From the NCBI GenBank assembly GCA_021399445.1, contig JAJTUQ010000004.1:1550001-1614000 (forward strand): a stretch of 64,000 nucleotides of DNA, written 5' to 3'. The notes below the pieces were generated by a model, which was given only the letters and a program-made list of their open reading frames with translations, had not been told where the DNA came from and searched no databases. This document shows positions 47,515 to 59,729 of this stretch, piece after piece. This DNA is from Xylogone sp. PMI_703. Taxonomy: Eukaryota; Ascomycota; Leotiomycetes. Position numbers and translations under genes: made by a program. Within the stretch, counting starts at the first letter, position 1. Every line of letters begins with the position of its first letter.

Positions 47515-50500
47515 TTAGATAGTTAGTTCACTTACCTCTTCACAGGCGGAAGTATTTGCCGCACTTGTATCACTACAGGCGCTAGATGAAGATGAAACGC
47601 AAGCACCATCGAGTTGCGAAAAACAATTAGACTGCAGAGTACCAGACATACCACAGCACCATGTAATGCCCTGAACACAAGCGCTAACGCAGTTTGTGAT
47701 TGTTGGAAGGGGCGGTTGAGGAGATGTGGGAGACGATGTGGTCTTGGTTGTGGTTGTCGAGGACGAGACTGGCGTGGTTGGGTCTGGGACCGGAGTCCGA
47801 GTGGGATCAATAATCGGAGGTACATCTGGGTCGGTCGAAGGGATATCTACCTCATCTTCCCCCCCGCTAGATGCTCCTCCACCTGGAAGGTTTGGAGGTC
47901 GAATCATGTCCGGGGGAAGTGGACCAGGCGGCAGGACGATCGGGACGGGAATAGGGAATCCCGTTGGGAAAATTATGCCGGGAGGCAGCGGGAAGTCTGG
48001 TGGGAAGGTGCGAGGGGGTATCATGAAAGGGACCGGGGATGTGAAGCCGGCAGAAATCACCACCGAACCATTTAGAGTCTGGCCAGGACTACAATCGAAA
48101 GGAGGAACGATGAAGGAGTCTGGCCCAGGCGGGACGAAGCTAGCACTGACAGAGACTGTGCCAGTAATAGAGACGCCAGCCGGAAATGTATCAGTACCAA
48201 TGTTAAGCGTATCTACAGGCGTGTAGCCGGGCTGCAAGACAACAGGCATTCCAATCGGCAAACCTGGAGGGAACATGCCGCCGGGGATGGTTATGGATGT
48301 TGGGCACTGGTAGCCGGCTGGGAGCTGGAAGGACACCGGAGCTGGCTCACCTGGCTGGAGTGTCATGGCCGGAATAGTCAGATTCGCGGTTGGCATATAG
48401 CTAGCAGGCAGTGGGAGCGGCAGCGGCAGCTGAACGCCTGGAATAAGAGCCACCGGATTGGCGATGGAGCCGCCTGAGCCGCAACATGTGCCAGTGATCT
48501 CGCGGAGCAGGTCGCAGCTCTCGGTGCATGGGGACGGGCCTGGAGGGTCGTTATTGTTGGACATGACGGGCAAGCCTGCGATCTCCGTAGCACAAGCCGC
48601 CGTCAAGGTGAAGGTGGCACTTGGCGCGAGGCTGGTGCATGTTAAGGGGATGATGGGTACGTCCGTAGGAGTAGGGTTGTCCTGGTCGTCAGTGCCAGTG
48701 GTGTTGCCAAAGTTGCCTGTCACATCACCAGATTCGAGATCAATAGCCCAGTCGGCTGTGCCTGCGAAGTTCAGGCTCTGGTAAAAGGCAGTGCGGCTTG
48801 CTTTTGTGGTCGGCGTCATATACGCGACCCAGGTGTTAGCATAGACAACGATGTCCGAGTCGCTGGGTTCATCGCGCGTTTGTACGCCGCCAATGCTAAT
48901 CAAGGCCTGGATCTCAGCATCCGCGAGGATCCCGGGGGTTTGAGTACATGGCCCAGGGAGAGCGTCTGATGAAGGTCCATCAAAAAAACATTCTACGCCT
49001 GTACAGCCTGGGGTGGTGATGCCAAAGGATCGCCCGTAGCTGCTCACGCCAACCGCAATCTTGTTGGTAGGGACGCCAGCCTTGGTGATCATGGAAAGTG
49101 CAAACTCAGTCTCAGTCAGGTTGATGCTGTATCCTGTCAGTGCCTGTTCCGCTAATGAGTTCTCAAAACTGTCGCATAATACTATATATAGAGGATTAGC
49201 AAAATACTAAAAAGAAGTCGTCTATAGTCTTCATCTTTTAAGTATTTTGCTAATCCTCTATATATAGTACTATGCGACAAAAGCCGACTTACTGCGAGCG
49301 TAGGCAATTTCCTGTGGGACAGCCCGGATTAGTGAACTGGTTGGCGTAGTCCCATTGGCCATGGAGGTCATATGTTAGATATACGATATAGTCAACCACC
49401 GGTTCCATTTCCGCAATGGGAAAGCCTACGAGATAGCTTGAGGTACACGCACAATTAGCATACTTTCAAGTGGCCAGACTTCAGGAACATACAAGAAGGA
49501 TGAAGGAGCTGTTATAGACAACGTTTTGCCCGCGGGAAGCATTGATCTCAATGTTTTCAGGAAGGCTAAATAGTTGGGACCATCCGTAGGACTCCCTTGA
49601 GGGACTCCTGGACCCGCAGGAGCCTAACAGAATCAGTACGTCTCAATCATGGCCAAGGAGCTGGCCGGTAAAATTCTTTTCTTAGTAGAAAAGAGGGTAC
49701 TTACATCGGGATATTCCCAATCAAAATCAATACCATCCAAATTATTATTGTTGATCAAATTAACTATACTCTGCGCAAAAGTTTCCCGATTTGCAGCACT
49801 AACACTAGCCCCAAAGATGGGAGCTGAGTCTTCATCCGTAGAAAAGGACCAGCCACCGAAAGAAACAATTTTCTTGAAGCCCGTAGTAGCAACAAAGTCT
49901 TGAAAGGCCGCTGGGGTAGCTGAATTATCGACCTGAAAATCTGGCGTAATTTCAGAAAATGAGTAATGGATATGAGTAAATCCTGCAGGGATCTGAGAAG
50001 CACTCATAGTCAAGCACGGTCGCTGAGAGTTAAAGGCCTCCCAATAGCCTATTTTCATGAAGGAAGATGGCCCCGTGCTGTTATTTACTATCCCAAATCC
50101 ACAATTCGATATACAGCCTGCAGTTCCAGGGGCTGATGTACCAGGAGCCCCAGTCAGAGAGGGACTGACTGTACAGAACTCTGGCGTGATACCACATTGC
50201 CCGAATATATCGCACTGCTCGATGATTAGTAGACAATTTGCATTTTCTCTAGCCGTGGATAATACTCACACAGCTATTCAAGGGACAGGGATTTAGATCA
50301 GCCAAGGTAGCGAAGTTTGAAGGAGGCTTAGTACCGGGAACCTGGGGCCCGCAAACAGCATTCGTAACAGGCGCAGGGAACGGCGGCGTGCCTCCAATGA
50401 GAAGTAAGTCATGGAGAATTGACAAGTATAACAAACATGAACTAGCTTACCAGTGCTCAAGCAGATAATCTGGCCTAGTTGGACATCGGTACAACCTTGC

Positions 50501-51594
50501 CATCCCCAGGTGTTATTGTTAAAGTTCATAATATCCGTGCTTGTAATAAAATGCGCTTCTGCGATCGAATCACAAAAGTCGCCTGCTTGTACAGTATACT
50601 CAAAGCATGCGCCATCTGGTCCTGGCTGTGGAGCAAAATTCGGAAGGGAGCCTGCACTACAGCAGACAAATTCACCAACTGCCAGCGTAGAACATAAAGT
50701 GGGACTCGGATTAAACATGGTGAACTCCGCCCCTGAGATACCACATTCGGTAGCTAGGGATGCACAGCTATCTCCTGACACTACTTGAACTGTTGAGCAG
50801 GTGGTACCTCGAGTTGCCAAGGCTCTTGGTCGTACTAATGGCTTGGTAAATATGGCGACAGGACTGGAAGTTGAACTGCTGTCCAGGCTATTAAAACAGG
50901 TTGCATTGCTCCAGGTTTGCAGCACTGTTTGAGCTAAGGCAAGGTCTCCATCTGTAGAGATAACGACGCCCACGGTATGATTGCCGTCAATTCCATCGCC
51001 ACAATGTTGCGCTATTGCTATGCTCCCTAGGCCATGGTTCACTGCTTGATTGCTGAGCGGTGTCAAGAGGCTACCGATACTGCTAGAGGCATCTACACTA
51101 CCTCCTGCATAAACCCCGACTATAGTGTCGTTCACCTGGCTGAAGAAGACTTTTGATCCGCATATAGGATTACCATTTTCCAACTGTGATTGGATAGGAC
51201 CAAGCAACTGATCCAGCCGAGTTTGGGTTAGAGAAGCACTGTTTCCAGACCAAGTAACCTCAACTGATGCATTGGTTGCCGTGAAGTTACCGCACTGAGG
51301 ATTGGGTGCGGTAGTTTTTGCAATGCTGGTGGAGGCATTATCGACAGTGCAGGCACGAATAGTTGTATGAGTTGCAGGATTTGTGATATTGTTGTAGATG
51401 TTTAGGTCAAAAATAGTAGTTTCCTTACAGCGGTTTAGTTTCTGTATGTCATGGATAACTGTCCAGTTGCTTGGGTCAGGCCCTGACACAGAGCAGATAT
51501 CAGGGCATGGCTTGAATTGAGAAAATAACTGGGAAGCCGAGGATATTGACCAAATAGTGGGCGATAGCGCCACGACCCAAGCAAACGTCAGCAT
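47515..51594 (-). CDS. GH18 chitinase with LysM and hevein-like modules (subgroup C type)
   Basis: Multi-exon secreted protein of roughly 1200 residues. From 51594 it has a signal peptide and a Cys-containing N-terminal region, then two LysM modules (VVSGDSCASLATECGISGAE and YTVQAGDFCDSIAEAHF). A hevein-type CBM18 piece follows (CPLNSC joined to CDIFGQCGITPEFC). The GH18 catalytic domain starts KIGYWEAFNSQRPC and carries NLDGIDFDWEYPD (DxxDxDxE, catalytic Glu), YIVYLTYDLHGQWDY and KIAVGVSSYGRSFG. A long Pro/Gly-rich tail with repeated PPG/LPPG blocks and a final Cys-rich part ends near 47515; an alternative 3' splice could give a slightly different end. It hydrolyses chitin outside the cell; this type resembles the alpha subunit of yeast killer toxins. 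Intron 49127-49292 carries a fold-back element. Confidence 0.88.
49170..49279. mobile_element. fold-back MITE inside a chitinase intron
   Basis: Left arm 49170-49214 (tgtcgcata, tactatatatagagg, attagcaaaatact) is repeated in inverted orientation at about 49235-49279 with two or three mismatches over about 45 bases, around a loop of about 20 bases. The element lies wholly within the intron 49127-49292. Removing its 110 bases leaves 56, a normal intron length for this genome. Confidence 0.7.
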
Positions 51595-53141
51595 AATGAA
51601 CTAACTTGCGATGGTAAAGCAGGATGAGAGAAGCATTTTTCGGAGCCTTGTCAGTCTTTATACTTCTGGTTGAACAAGTTCCGAAGATGCCTCCGTCTAA
51701 AAAATCGTTCCGGCAATAGTCGTTCGCGGGAACTTGGATGACAATGAAGCTTACCCTTTTGACTCCTCTTTACCTTCCGTCTTAGTGTTCCTGATTATCC
51801 ATGACTTCGGATAGCAGCCCCGCCACCAGTTTCCGTCATAAACATTTCGACTATATCCTTCTAATTATTTCGTACGTCCTCCGGGTTTATCCTCTACAAC
51901 ACTAGTGTAGGCGGATTTGAGACAATTCTAGGCCCTTGCCGGGCACGCTAGGAGGGGCTTAATTAATCACCTGTGAAATAATAGAAATAGGGTATAGGTA
52001 AATAGAAGTAGATAGGTAAGTGGCCTTTGACAGGCGCGTGACTGGGTGATTGGGCAACTACCATCACACTCCTGTCACTCGCACTTACGTTATACTCAAC
52101 CGATCTTGATTAGTCCAGACCACCCTATAGTGAGTAAAGTGACAGTTTCGCTCTTGCTGCCGGAAGCTTAACAACGAAGAAGTTGATATTGCCTCTTCTC
52201 CTGCCTTGTAAATGCATGCAGTAGTCCGAGATGCTCAGACTGAGGCGATGTTATGATGACTCGTTCCGGTCATACCTCCTATGATGGGTTAGTAGACAGC
52301 CACATGAAGTGTGACACTAGACTAGGGTACTAGTAACCAAATCAATCTTGTATTTTTAATCATAGTTAATACTTGGTAATACAGAGGTTAAATCCTACCC
52401 CACGGCTGCTATACTGAAAGATTATATGTAGGGTCGCGGCAAAATATCATGCAACTCCAAAGAGGCACTAACTTAAAAGTGCACGTGCCATTTGATTATG
52501 TAACATTAAAAAAATATCGCTCACAGGCTCTTTAGTGCTGATTGTGGCATAAACGGCGCTATAATTACGGGGCATTACAGGGCATTTATAGCCTGAAGCT
52601 CACCTGTAATTTACAGGCCGCCTACAGCGTAATACTCCATGTGTTGGCGTAATTTTACCGCTTACAATAAGCATTGTTGGAATGATTCCAAATTGAATAT
52701 GCTGCTAATTGCTCACCCATTACCAAAAATTGATATTGTACTCTGATCGTGCAAACAATAGTCTCGTACTAACACCGGAGACTCAGCAGTGCTGGAGTAA
52801 GCGTCTTGAGAGCCAGAGAGAATTTCAACTAAAAAAATTATTTCTCGGGTATATCGGATGAAAAGATGGCTTAGAGCACAAGGCTATATGTCACTCAATA
52901 GTAGTATATCTACATTAAGACTAGAGAAGCCGTCTAATCTAAGACAGCATGGATCCTTTTTTCTGGATATCAGTGGGCGGTATCCTGATTTTACTCGCAT
53001 GAAATGCTTTGTTCTATTTCTTGATCAAAGAGTGAAAAGGCTTTAACTATCTCTTGAACAACATCTTTCTTCGTTTGTCCAAATTTTTCGTCCAGTCTTT
53101 CCCTCTATTCAGGCATAAACTGATTTTTCGATTAGTCAAAG
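51595..53141. other. intergenic, nothing firm
   Basis: About 1.5 kb upstream of both the chitinase and the metallopeptidase, so it holds both promoters. A stretch near 52550-52690 with repeated acggggcattacagggc and cgtaat motifs may be a transposon remnant, but I could not define its ends. Confidence 0.35.
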
Positions 53142-54142
53142 ATGCGGCTCCTACGGTTTATTCTGCCTCTGGCAACAGTACAGCTTTTGGAAGCTAAAAT
53201 CCTCGACTTTTCCGAAATTGACGCCTCGTGCGGAACAGGTTCGGGCAGTAATGCTGCATATCTCAGGAATACGGTCGCTCCTGAAATCGAGAGCCTGATG
53301 GGTGTCGGTATAAAGGCTTTGTCAACCACATTTTCTTCATTACCGGCCAATCAACAAGCCTTCCAGCAGCTGCTATTCGGCACAGGAGACGACTTAGATC
53401 TCAGCAGACAAACAGCTCTCCGTAAGTGATTCAGTATATTAACGAAGCAAAATGGTACTAATAAATTTATGCACTCGTATAGAATTTCTTTCTGCAGCAC
53501 TGAGCAAGTCACAGCGCATATCTGATTCTATGCCACTTTATATTCAATGCGGGGAAAGATCACTTCGTGGGGTCGATCTCGCTACTTCAAAGCTCCCAAA
53601 CGGAGAACCTGGCCCACCTGTTCTTTATAACTTTCTTAATAAGTTTAAAATATCATCCACAAAGCTTACAATATGCACAGGTGGTACTGCCGCGTATACA
53701 TCTGGGAGCGTTATAGTCCTATGTCCAGTCATTTGGCAGCCACAGAGTACTAAAGGGAGTTCAAGACCAATTAGTACCCAAACGCTGAGTGAAATTATCA
53801 GTAGCAACCGCCTGTTAGGTCGTCGTGACCATGTTGATCGTATAGAGGATATTACCGGATTCAGTCTTCTTCACGAGTGGATGCATTGGAGCACAGGTAC
53901 CACCACCGGCACTAATCCCGTCATCGATGACAAAAACGGTTACACCTGGGAACAAATGATAGAGGGAAGTGGTTCTTCCCCGGAACTAACAGCCCAAACT
54001 TATTCTTATTTATGCTATGGTACGACTACCCTATTCCGGCCTCTTCTCGCTCTCTGCTAATTACGCAGGCACTATGCTCATGCAAAGCGGGTATAATTGG
54101 GGCTCTGATGGGATTATTACTGCAACTCCTCCGGCCTCATGA
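53142..54142 (+). CDS. secreted HExxH zinc metallopeptidase (M35-like)
   Basis: Exons 53142-53421, 53483-54019 and 54069-54142 join in frame to 296 residues. The N-terminus is a signal peptide (MRLLRFILPLATVQLLEA). The second exon carries GFSLLHEWMHWSTG, a HExxH zinc site with catalytic Glu, preceded by TAAYTSGSVIVLCPVIW, which resembles the region before the active site in fungal deuterolysin-like proteins. ELTAQTYSYLCYG follows. Cysteines are few. It probably degrades protein outside the cell. The third exon is inferred from a good intron (GTACGA..ACGCAG) and gives GTMLMQSGYNWGSDG. Downstream to about 54300 nothing further is coding. Confidence 0.78.
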
Positions 54143-56074
54143 CGTGGGAGCTTACCGTATCATATGAAATGGGTGAAAAGCGTAAGGAGAGGTCGAGGGG
54201 CGGTACCGGTGTTCAATATCGCGACAGTGGTATTCTAGAGCTTTTCTGGTTTCCTGCTTGTCTAGGTCTGCTGATCTGTAATCATCTTCATTCAATATGA
54301 TTCACAATATAAATGCTAGTTTAATGCCTAGTAAATTTTAGCAGATGTCTACGAGAGGAATTCTCAAGACTCAAAATACAAGGTTAAAGGCTATACGTGA
54401 TTAAAACTGCACCTCAAATCGCTTAATCTCCGACTCTCTGTAGATTAACTTTCATGAATCGAAGCGATCTATCAATCCTTGTCGCAATCATGGGGCTAAA
54501 GGTCCCCGTAGCGTTCTGAGCAGCCTCGTATGTAGCATGTACCACAGTAGTACAATTCTCTTACGACTACCACTACTGAATGGAAGTTAATGACTGTCAT
54601 ATATGACTGGCTGATGAGGCTGCTAGCGCATGTATCAACAGGGTATCACGAATTCCATATCCGGTAAAGCTTATGGTAAGAAATATGGGGTTAGCGTGAG
54701 CTCTCGGTCAGCACTTGAGAGGCCCGAAAATATGACCTCAGAAAGTACCGATTCCCACCAACGCATATTTCCTCTATGTGGCCTAGCTTTCATCACGATT
54801 CATATGCTTAAAGGGAGGATATCATACTAAATCTAGTGGACATGGGCTCTGAGCTGCGAAAATGCGAACTCCGAAATCATCAACCGGACGGCGGCATAGA
54901 ATTACTAAATGCCGTGGTCAACTTGCTTAGTCATCTATATATGGTCCGGTTGGTTCGGAACATAAAGTTTGTTAAAGGAGGCAGCCTCTATTCCGACTAA
55001 GAACCTGGGACAGACAGGAGCACTATGAATAGCGTTAATTCTACCAATTCGACATCAATCAATTCAATGTAAGGTCTTGATTGATCAATTCAATAGCGAG
55101 GTAGATGCTTTGACCGTCAATTCAATTCAACCAGGGTGTCTGATTGATTGATTAAACTGAGTTGATCGCCACCCTGATTGGTTGTATAGCCGTACCATTG
55201 AATGGAAAGAGAACCGGCTTTAGGAACAGCACGTTAGACCATTGGGTTCATATGTATTTACCTAGCTGTCAATCCTAGGGGAAGCGTTGGCAGCAATTCG
55301 TCTTTGCGTTAACGAGAAGGCACGAAATTTCCTAAAGGGGATCCTTGAAGAGATTTACAAAAAATCTTGACTAAATACTATAAAGTGACTAGGACTTCTG
55401 TCGATATCTTCATTGCATATAGAAGAACCTTAAGGTACTGTCATGTTGCCTTGGCTCGACCTAGCTTAGATAGCTGCTTTCTCAGATCAAGGCTAATTTA
55501 TTATGTTTAATTGAGGATCTAACCTGCTTAGAAATGCTGCAGTGAACCTTCAAGACTGACTAGAGAGCATATCTGAACTATATTAGTTGCCTAAATATAT
55601 TCTAAAGTGAATCATATGATGAAGTGTACAAGGCGTTCATTTTGGTCTTCTCAGGCTAAATCCACGCCGCCGATTAGGCTCTTATATTAGCCATAATCCC
55701 ATCCGGGAGTGCACAAGCTCGATGGATATTTCTACTGGCTGCATATCCTTGCTGCTGTGTTTCGAAAGTAGCGCACATTTCAACCTGAATACATATTACT
55801 ACGGAGATCGATAACAGGAAAGAAGGCTAATGCAAGGGGAAGCTGATGAAGTTTGTCATCTCTTCGAGGGGCATATTCTCCATGGCCTATTCTCTAACAT
55901 AGGAGAACATAGAATTAGAGAAGCGAATGTTTTCTATGTTAATGACGCTGTAGCAACCATCTGCATTTGTCTTGCACATCAGTGACAACCTAACTGTCGC
56001 TCCAGATCCATCCTCAGATGCTCCATAACCCTAAGAGAAAACACCCCCGATGAAATCGCTAATTCAACAACCTC
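54143..56074. other. AT-rich intergenic, no gene
   Basis: About 1.9 kb. It contains an inverted pair of CCGGTTG motifs (54881-54889 and 54944-54952) and, at 55040-55150, several copies of the word caattcaat. No gene is recognised. Confidence 0.4.
54881..54952. repeat. short inverted repeat pair (caaccggac / gtccggttg)
   Basis: Nine-base inverted copies 72 bases apart end to end. A similar pair with 74-base span lies at 56758-56831. The interiors do not match. Confidence 0.35.
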
Positions 56075-56427
56075 CTAAGGAAGCTGAAGCTCGCAAGGAA
56101 CGTTATCGGCGTTGGTGAGACCAGATCCAGAGCCTTCCAAGAATGTGAACAAAGAAGACAAGTCATAGAGGTCGACCTCAATATCGACTTGTCCATTGCT
56201 CTCAACGCAACTGAAGCCCCCTTCTGAAGTGGTAACGGACAAAGAAGGGTGGTTATCGTTGAAGAAGCCACAATAGGCAGCGTTAGATGCCCCAGAAGGC
56301 CCTGAAAAGTGGAGTTGAACGTCGACACCCTGTCCCCCAGTCAAAATAGCGGCGCACTTATTCAACGTAATGCCTGTGCTCTGAGCAAGGGCGCTCAAGG
56401 CAAGGCTGAAAGCGACAGCACACTGGA
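56075..56427 (-). CDS. small secreted protein, 5' exon not found
   Basis: After an acceptor (TTCTCTCCAG) near 56428 the frame reads CAVAFSLALSALAQS, like the end of a signal peptide. A 100-residue mature part follows: TGITLNKCAAILTGGQGVDV, GFSCVESNGQVDIEVDLYD, LTNADNVPCELQLP. It contains four Cys and ends at 56075. No ATG exon could be placed upstream before the repeat cluster starting at 56758, so the start may be in the 56440-56760 frame or lost. I do not recognise the family. Small secreted Cys-containing proteins of this size are often effector or cell-wall candidates, which is only a size-based guess. Confidence 0.5.
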
Positions 56428-56757
56428 GAGAACATGTTTATCGGTTAGGATTCTGTTAGATTTCGGAGAATAATATTTATGGTGCCAATTCCGTCGACGC
56501 AGCTATGAACTAGATATGTAGACTTGTCGCTCTTGAGGGAGGACTCCCATGGATTTATATAGGCAACATCTTGAGCCTGTGCCTCAGTTGATTTGTCACA
56601 CGAAAGCCCCTTACCAGCTGTGCTTTGTGCTACGAAATATCCATGCGTTCCTTCAGAAGGTCTTTTTCCTCTTTTTCTTTCGGTTACACTTCCTGCTCTA
56701 GTGTAAGAAAACGAGCAAAAAAGGCCGCACCCACAAGCGAGTCGATGGATATTTGTC

Positions 56758-56831
56758 AACCGGACAGTTCGCTGAAACCGGTAATATATGCTTTATTTTA
56801 TGGGGTGTCTGGATGAACGACTGTCCGGTTG
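56758..56831. repeat. inverted pair of the CTGTCCGGTTG repeat
   Basis: caaccggacag at 56758-56768 and its exact inverse ctgtccggttg at 56821-56831. The right copy continues like the sequence at 8269. Confidence 0.5.
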
Positions 56832-56901
56832 GCTAATAAATACTGGTGAGCTTATCGCCCACGGCAGCTAAGCTTTTCCTACGCCTTGTTTAGTAAATGT
56901 A

Positions 56902-57041
56902 CTGTGGTATTTGGATACTGTAAATAATTCGTGACCCTGTCATTCTCCTCGCTTCTCTTGATTGGCTAAAACCTTTTCAGTAGCCAATCAGAAAGCGAGA
57001 AGAATGACAGGGTCGCGAATTATTTATCCAAAGCACCACAG
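56902..57041. mobile_element. Tc1/mariner-like MITE with TA flanks
   Basis: Starts CTGTGGT and ends ACCACAG, flanked by TA on both sides (56900-56901 and 57042-57043). Both arms share an inverted sequence (aaataattcg, gaccctgtcattct, gattggcta) with a few differences, so nearly the whole 140 bases fold back with a loop of about 10 bases. There is no coding capacity. TA duplication is the rule for Tc1/mariner elements. Confidence 0.7.
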
Positions 57042-58199
57042 TACTCTCTTTGTAAAAGTAAGCCGGATATCGGTTCCCACCTTTTTCAAAGTAATTAAAA
57101 CGGATCTGTTCTTCCAACCCATGCCGGTTCTGCAAGTGACTGCCAGAACTGCTTTGAAACTTAACTGTGCTGAGAATTACAGTATCAGACCTTACAAATC
57201 AAAACAATGGATAGCGGCATCGGAAGGTTCATAGAAAATTCTACTGGTAGACGGTATATCTGGCATGGTTAGCTATTTTAAAGTAAAATACGCCGGGCAT
57301 CCATACCCCCTTTGAAGTTGTAAGGCCCCATACTGCATACATTTCCCAGCTCTAAAATATTACCGGTACCTCAACTTGACAAACTAGCCTAAAATAGGCT
57401 AATCAAATTTGTTTAACTCCATAACTTATTGTGTATTGTACGGAGTAGATAGTTGGGTCTACTTTCTAGTAGTTTTGACCGCATATCTTAGCGTCGCGCT
57501 AGCAAGCAACTTTGGAATCAAACTTTCCCATCATGTAAGCATCCACAAAATGTAAGCTTTTATCGCGTCAGGTAAGGTAATTACTACGGCAGCTAAGCTT
57601 TTACTACGCCTTGTTTGGCAAATTATTTATCCTTGCAACCAAGTTCATTGACCCAAAAATACATATTACCTCTATGCCCACTCAGCCTGACAAACTAGGT
57701 TAAAATAGGCTAATCAGATCTGTTCAGTGTCATAACTTATACCATAAACAGGAAATCTACTCCAAGTCTCTGCATATGCTAAAGACTTTTAATCTGACAA
57801 CGCTTCGTATCCGGTAGCTACCCAAAATATCACGATTAACCAGTTACCCTGTGACGCCTGTACGGAGATTAGCAATTACGTTATTACAATGGCCCTCAGT
57901 TAAGTTATTTTTACCCTTTAATATGTTATAATTACAAAGAATCTCTAAGCTGCAAACAGAGTATAATTATACCATACTGTTACGACTATGCCGGGCGCAA
58001 ACACCAAATACTGGCCTATGGGCCGGTCAGATAACCAACGGGCCAGGTTAGCCTATGGACCGGAACATATATGAATAAGCGTGTTGCTGGTTCTTTCTTC
58101 CGCTGCACCTGTTTGTGGCCGTGATATTGAAGTCCTGCATTGTACTGTACTGTACCTAGCCCGTCCTTCTATCTATATCCTTCATTTCACTCACGCACT
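57042..58199. other. AT-rich repeat-bearing intergenic
   Basis: Contains direct repeats: acggcagctaagctttt at 57586 repeats 56861 (31 bases, one mismatch), and the 57376-57430 block (ttgacaaactag, aaaataggctaatca, ataactta) repeats at 57687-57740. No gene. The right end is the promoter of the glycosidase gene. Confidence 0.45.
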
Positions 58200-59729
58200 A
58201 TGCGTGCTGCTGCCTCTTCCTCAATCCTGCTATTGCTCGGCACGGCTGTGGCCACATTGCCACGCAGCGAAAATTTCCCTCGAGCCACAAGCGCAATCGA
58301 TACTTCAACACTCAAGGGGAAGTGGCTGTATGGCTATCAAGGCTGGTTTCGCAAGCCTGGAAACGGCATTAACAACCACTGGGCGCCTACAAACCCGGGA
58401 CCCGGCGACGGTATGCATCATTTTGGAGGAGACGCAACCTCCTTTTTCTTTAACGTCCTGTTCTATAGGGCAACATACCTAGACATCGCACCGTTCTGCA
58501 CCGTGCATATATATCTAACAATACCACAGTGGAGATCGACTTCTTCCCGGACGTGAGCGAGTACCCCACGGAATGCCTTTTTGACACCGGCTTCATCCTG
58601 CCCGGCGGGGCCACAGCCCAGCTCTACGATAATACCTGCGAAGGTGTGGTGGACTTACACTTTAAGTGGATGCAGCAGGCTGGCGTTGACGGCGTCTTGG
58701 TGCAACGGTTCCTGGGCGCTTTCAAAGACGCAAGCTTTATCACGGTAAGTCCAAAAATGCCACCGCACAGCAGCTTGTCATGGTCGAATTTAAGAGAGCT
58801 AACACTTCGTAGATTCTTAATCAGGTCCAGGCAGCTGCTGAGAAGTATGGCCTCGGTTTTGTAGTGGAGTACGACGTCTCCGGCAGCAACTCATCACAGG
58901 GCAGCGTAGCCTTCGAGGTAACCAACGACTACAAAACCAATATCAAGCAGTACACTAGCTCGCCCGCATACATCCACGAGGGAGGTAGGCCTGTGGTCTT
59001 GACTTTCGGCATTGGGTACACATCCAGGGCGCTAACTGCCCTCGATGCCTTGAACATCGTCACTGGAATGAGAGGCCTCGGCGCCTACTTTGGAATTGGA
59101 ACGCCAACCAACTGGGCCGGCCTTCTCTCCGACGCCAACTGGGGCCCTGTTATGAGGGCCGCGGACCTGATCAGCCCGTGGACGGTGGGTGCGTATTCGA
59201 AGGGCGGTTACCCTAATTACTTTAAAACCCAGCAGTCTGATATGAAGTATGTTAGCTTTCATTCCCAACCTACTTTAAACCTGTTGTGAGCTAATCCACC
59301 TGATACCAGACTTCTTGCTCCCCTTGGGATAGGCTACGCCCCTGTTATCTGGCCTGGTACCTCAGCCGACCACCTGAATGGCGGCAACAACCCGGCCCAT
59401 TTGGACTATTTTCCTCGTTATAACGGCACATTCTATGAAACGCAAGCCACAAACGTGATGAGCCTAAATCCCACGTTTATCTATACCGCTATGTTTGACG
59501 AAGTCAACGAGGGTAAGTCTAATGAAATCCTGGATATTTGAGGAGACGTAACCACCTGTCTGCCTGGTCCTAACTCCATCACATAGGTACCGGCTCTTAT
59601 CCGTGTCTGAAAGTCAACCAACTCCCTACGAACGAAGTATTCGTGGGTATCGACAACGACTTTTCAGACACCAATCACTACCTTGAGCTTGGCGGACAGC
59701 TCGCCGCCACCTTCCACGCCATGCAGTGA
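58200..59729 (+). CDS. secreted GH71/GH99-like glycoside hydrolase
   Basis: Exons 58200-58410, 58530-58744, 58813-59246, 59310-59512 and 59587-59729 join in frame to 401 residues. A signal peptide (MRAAASSSILLLLGTAVATL) precedes KGKWLYGYQGWFRKPGNG and NNHWAP. These are typical of fungal proteins annotated as xylosidase/arabinosidase and of the GH71/GH99-like TIM-barrel group. Further motifs are EIDFFPDVSEYP, LHFKWMQQAGVDGVLVQRFL, LGFVVEYDVSG, SPWTVGAYSKGGYPNYF, GIGYAPVIWPGTSADHLNGG and FIYTAMFDEVNEG, which holds acidic residues near the expected active site. It likely acts on cell-wall polysaccharide; the exact linkage cannot be read from the sequence. No break is seen. Confidence 0.78.

Noticed and set aside
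47614..48226. Long plus-strand frames opposite the chitinase tail
   Set aside because: They are shadows of the proline/glycine-rich minus-strand coding sequence.
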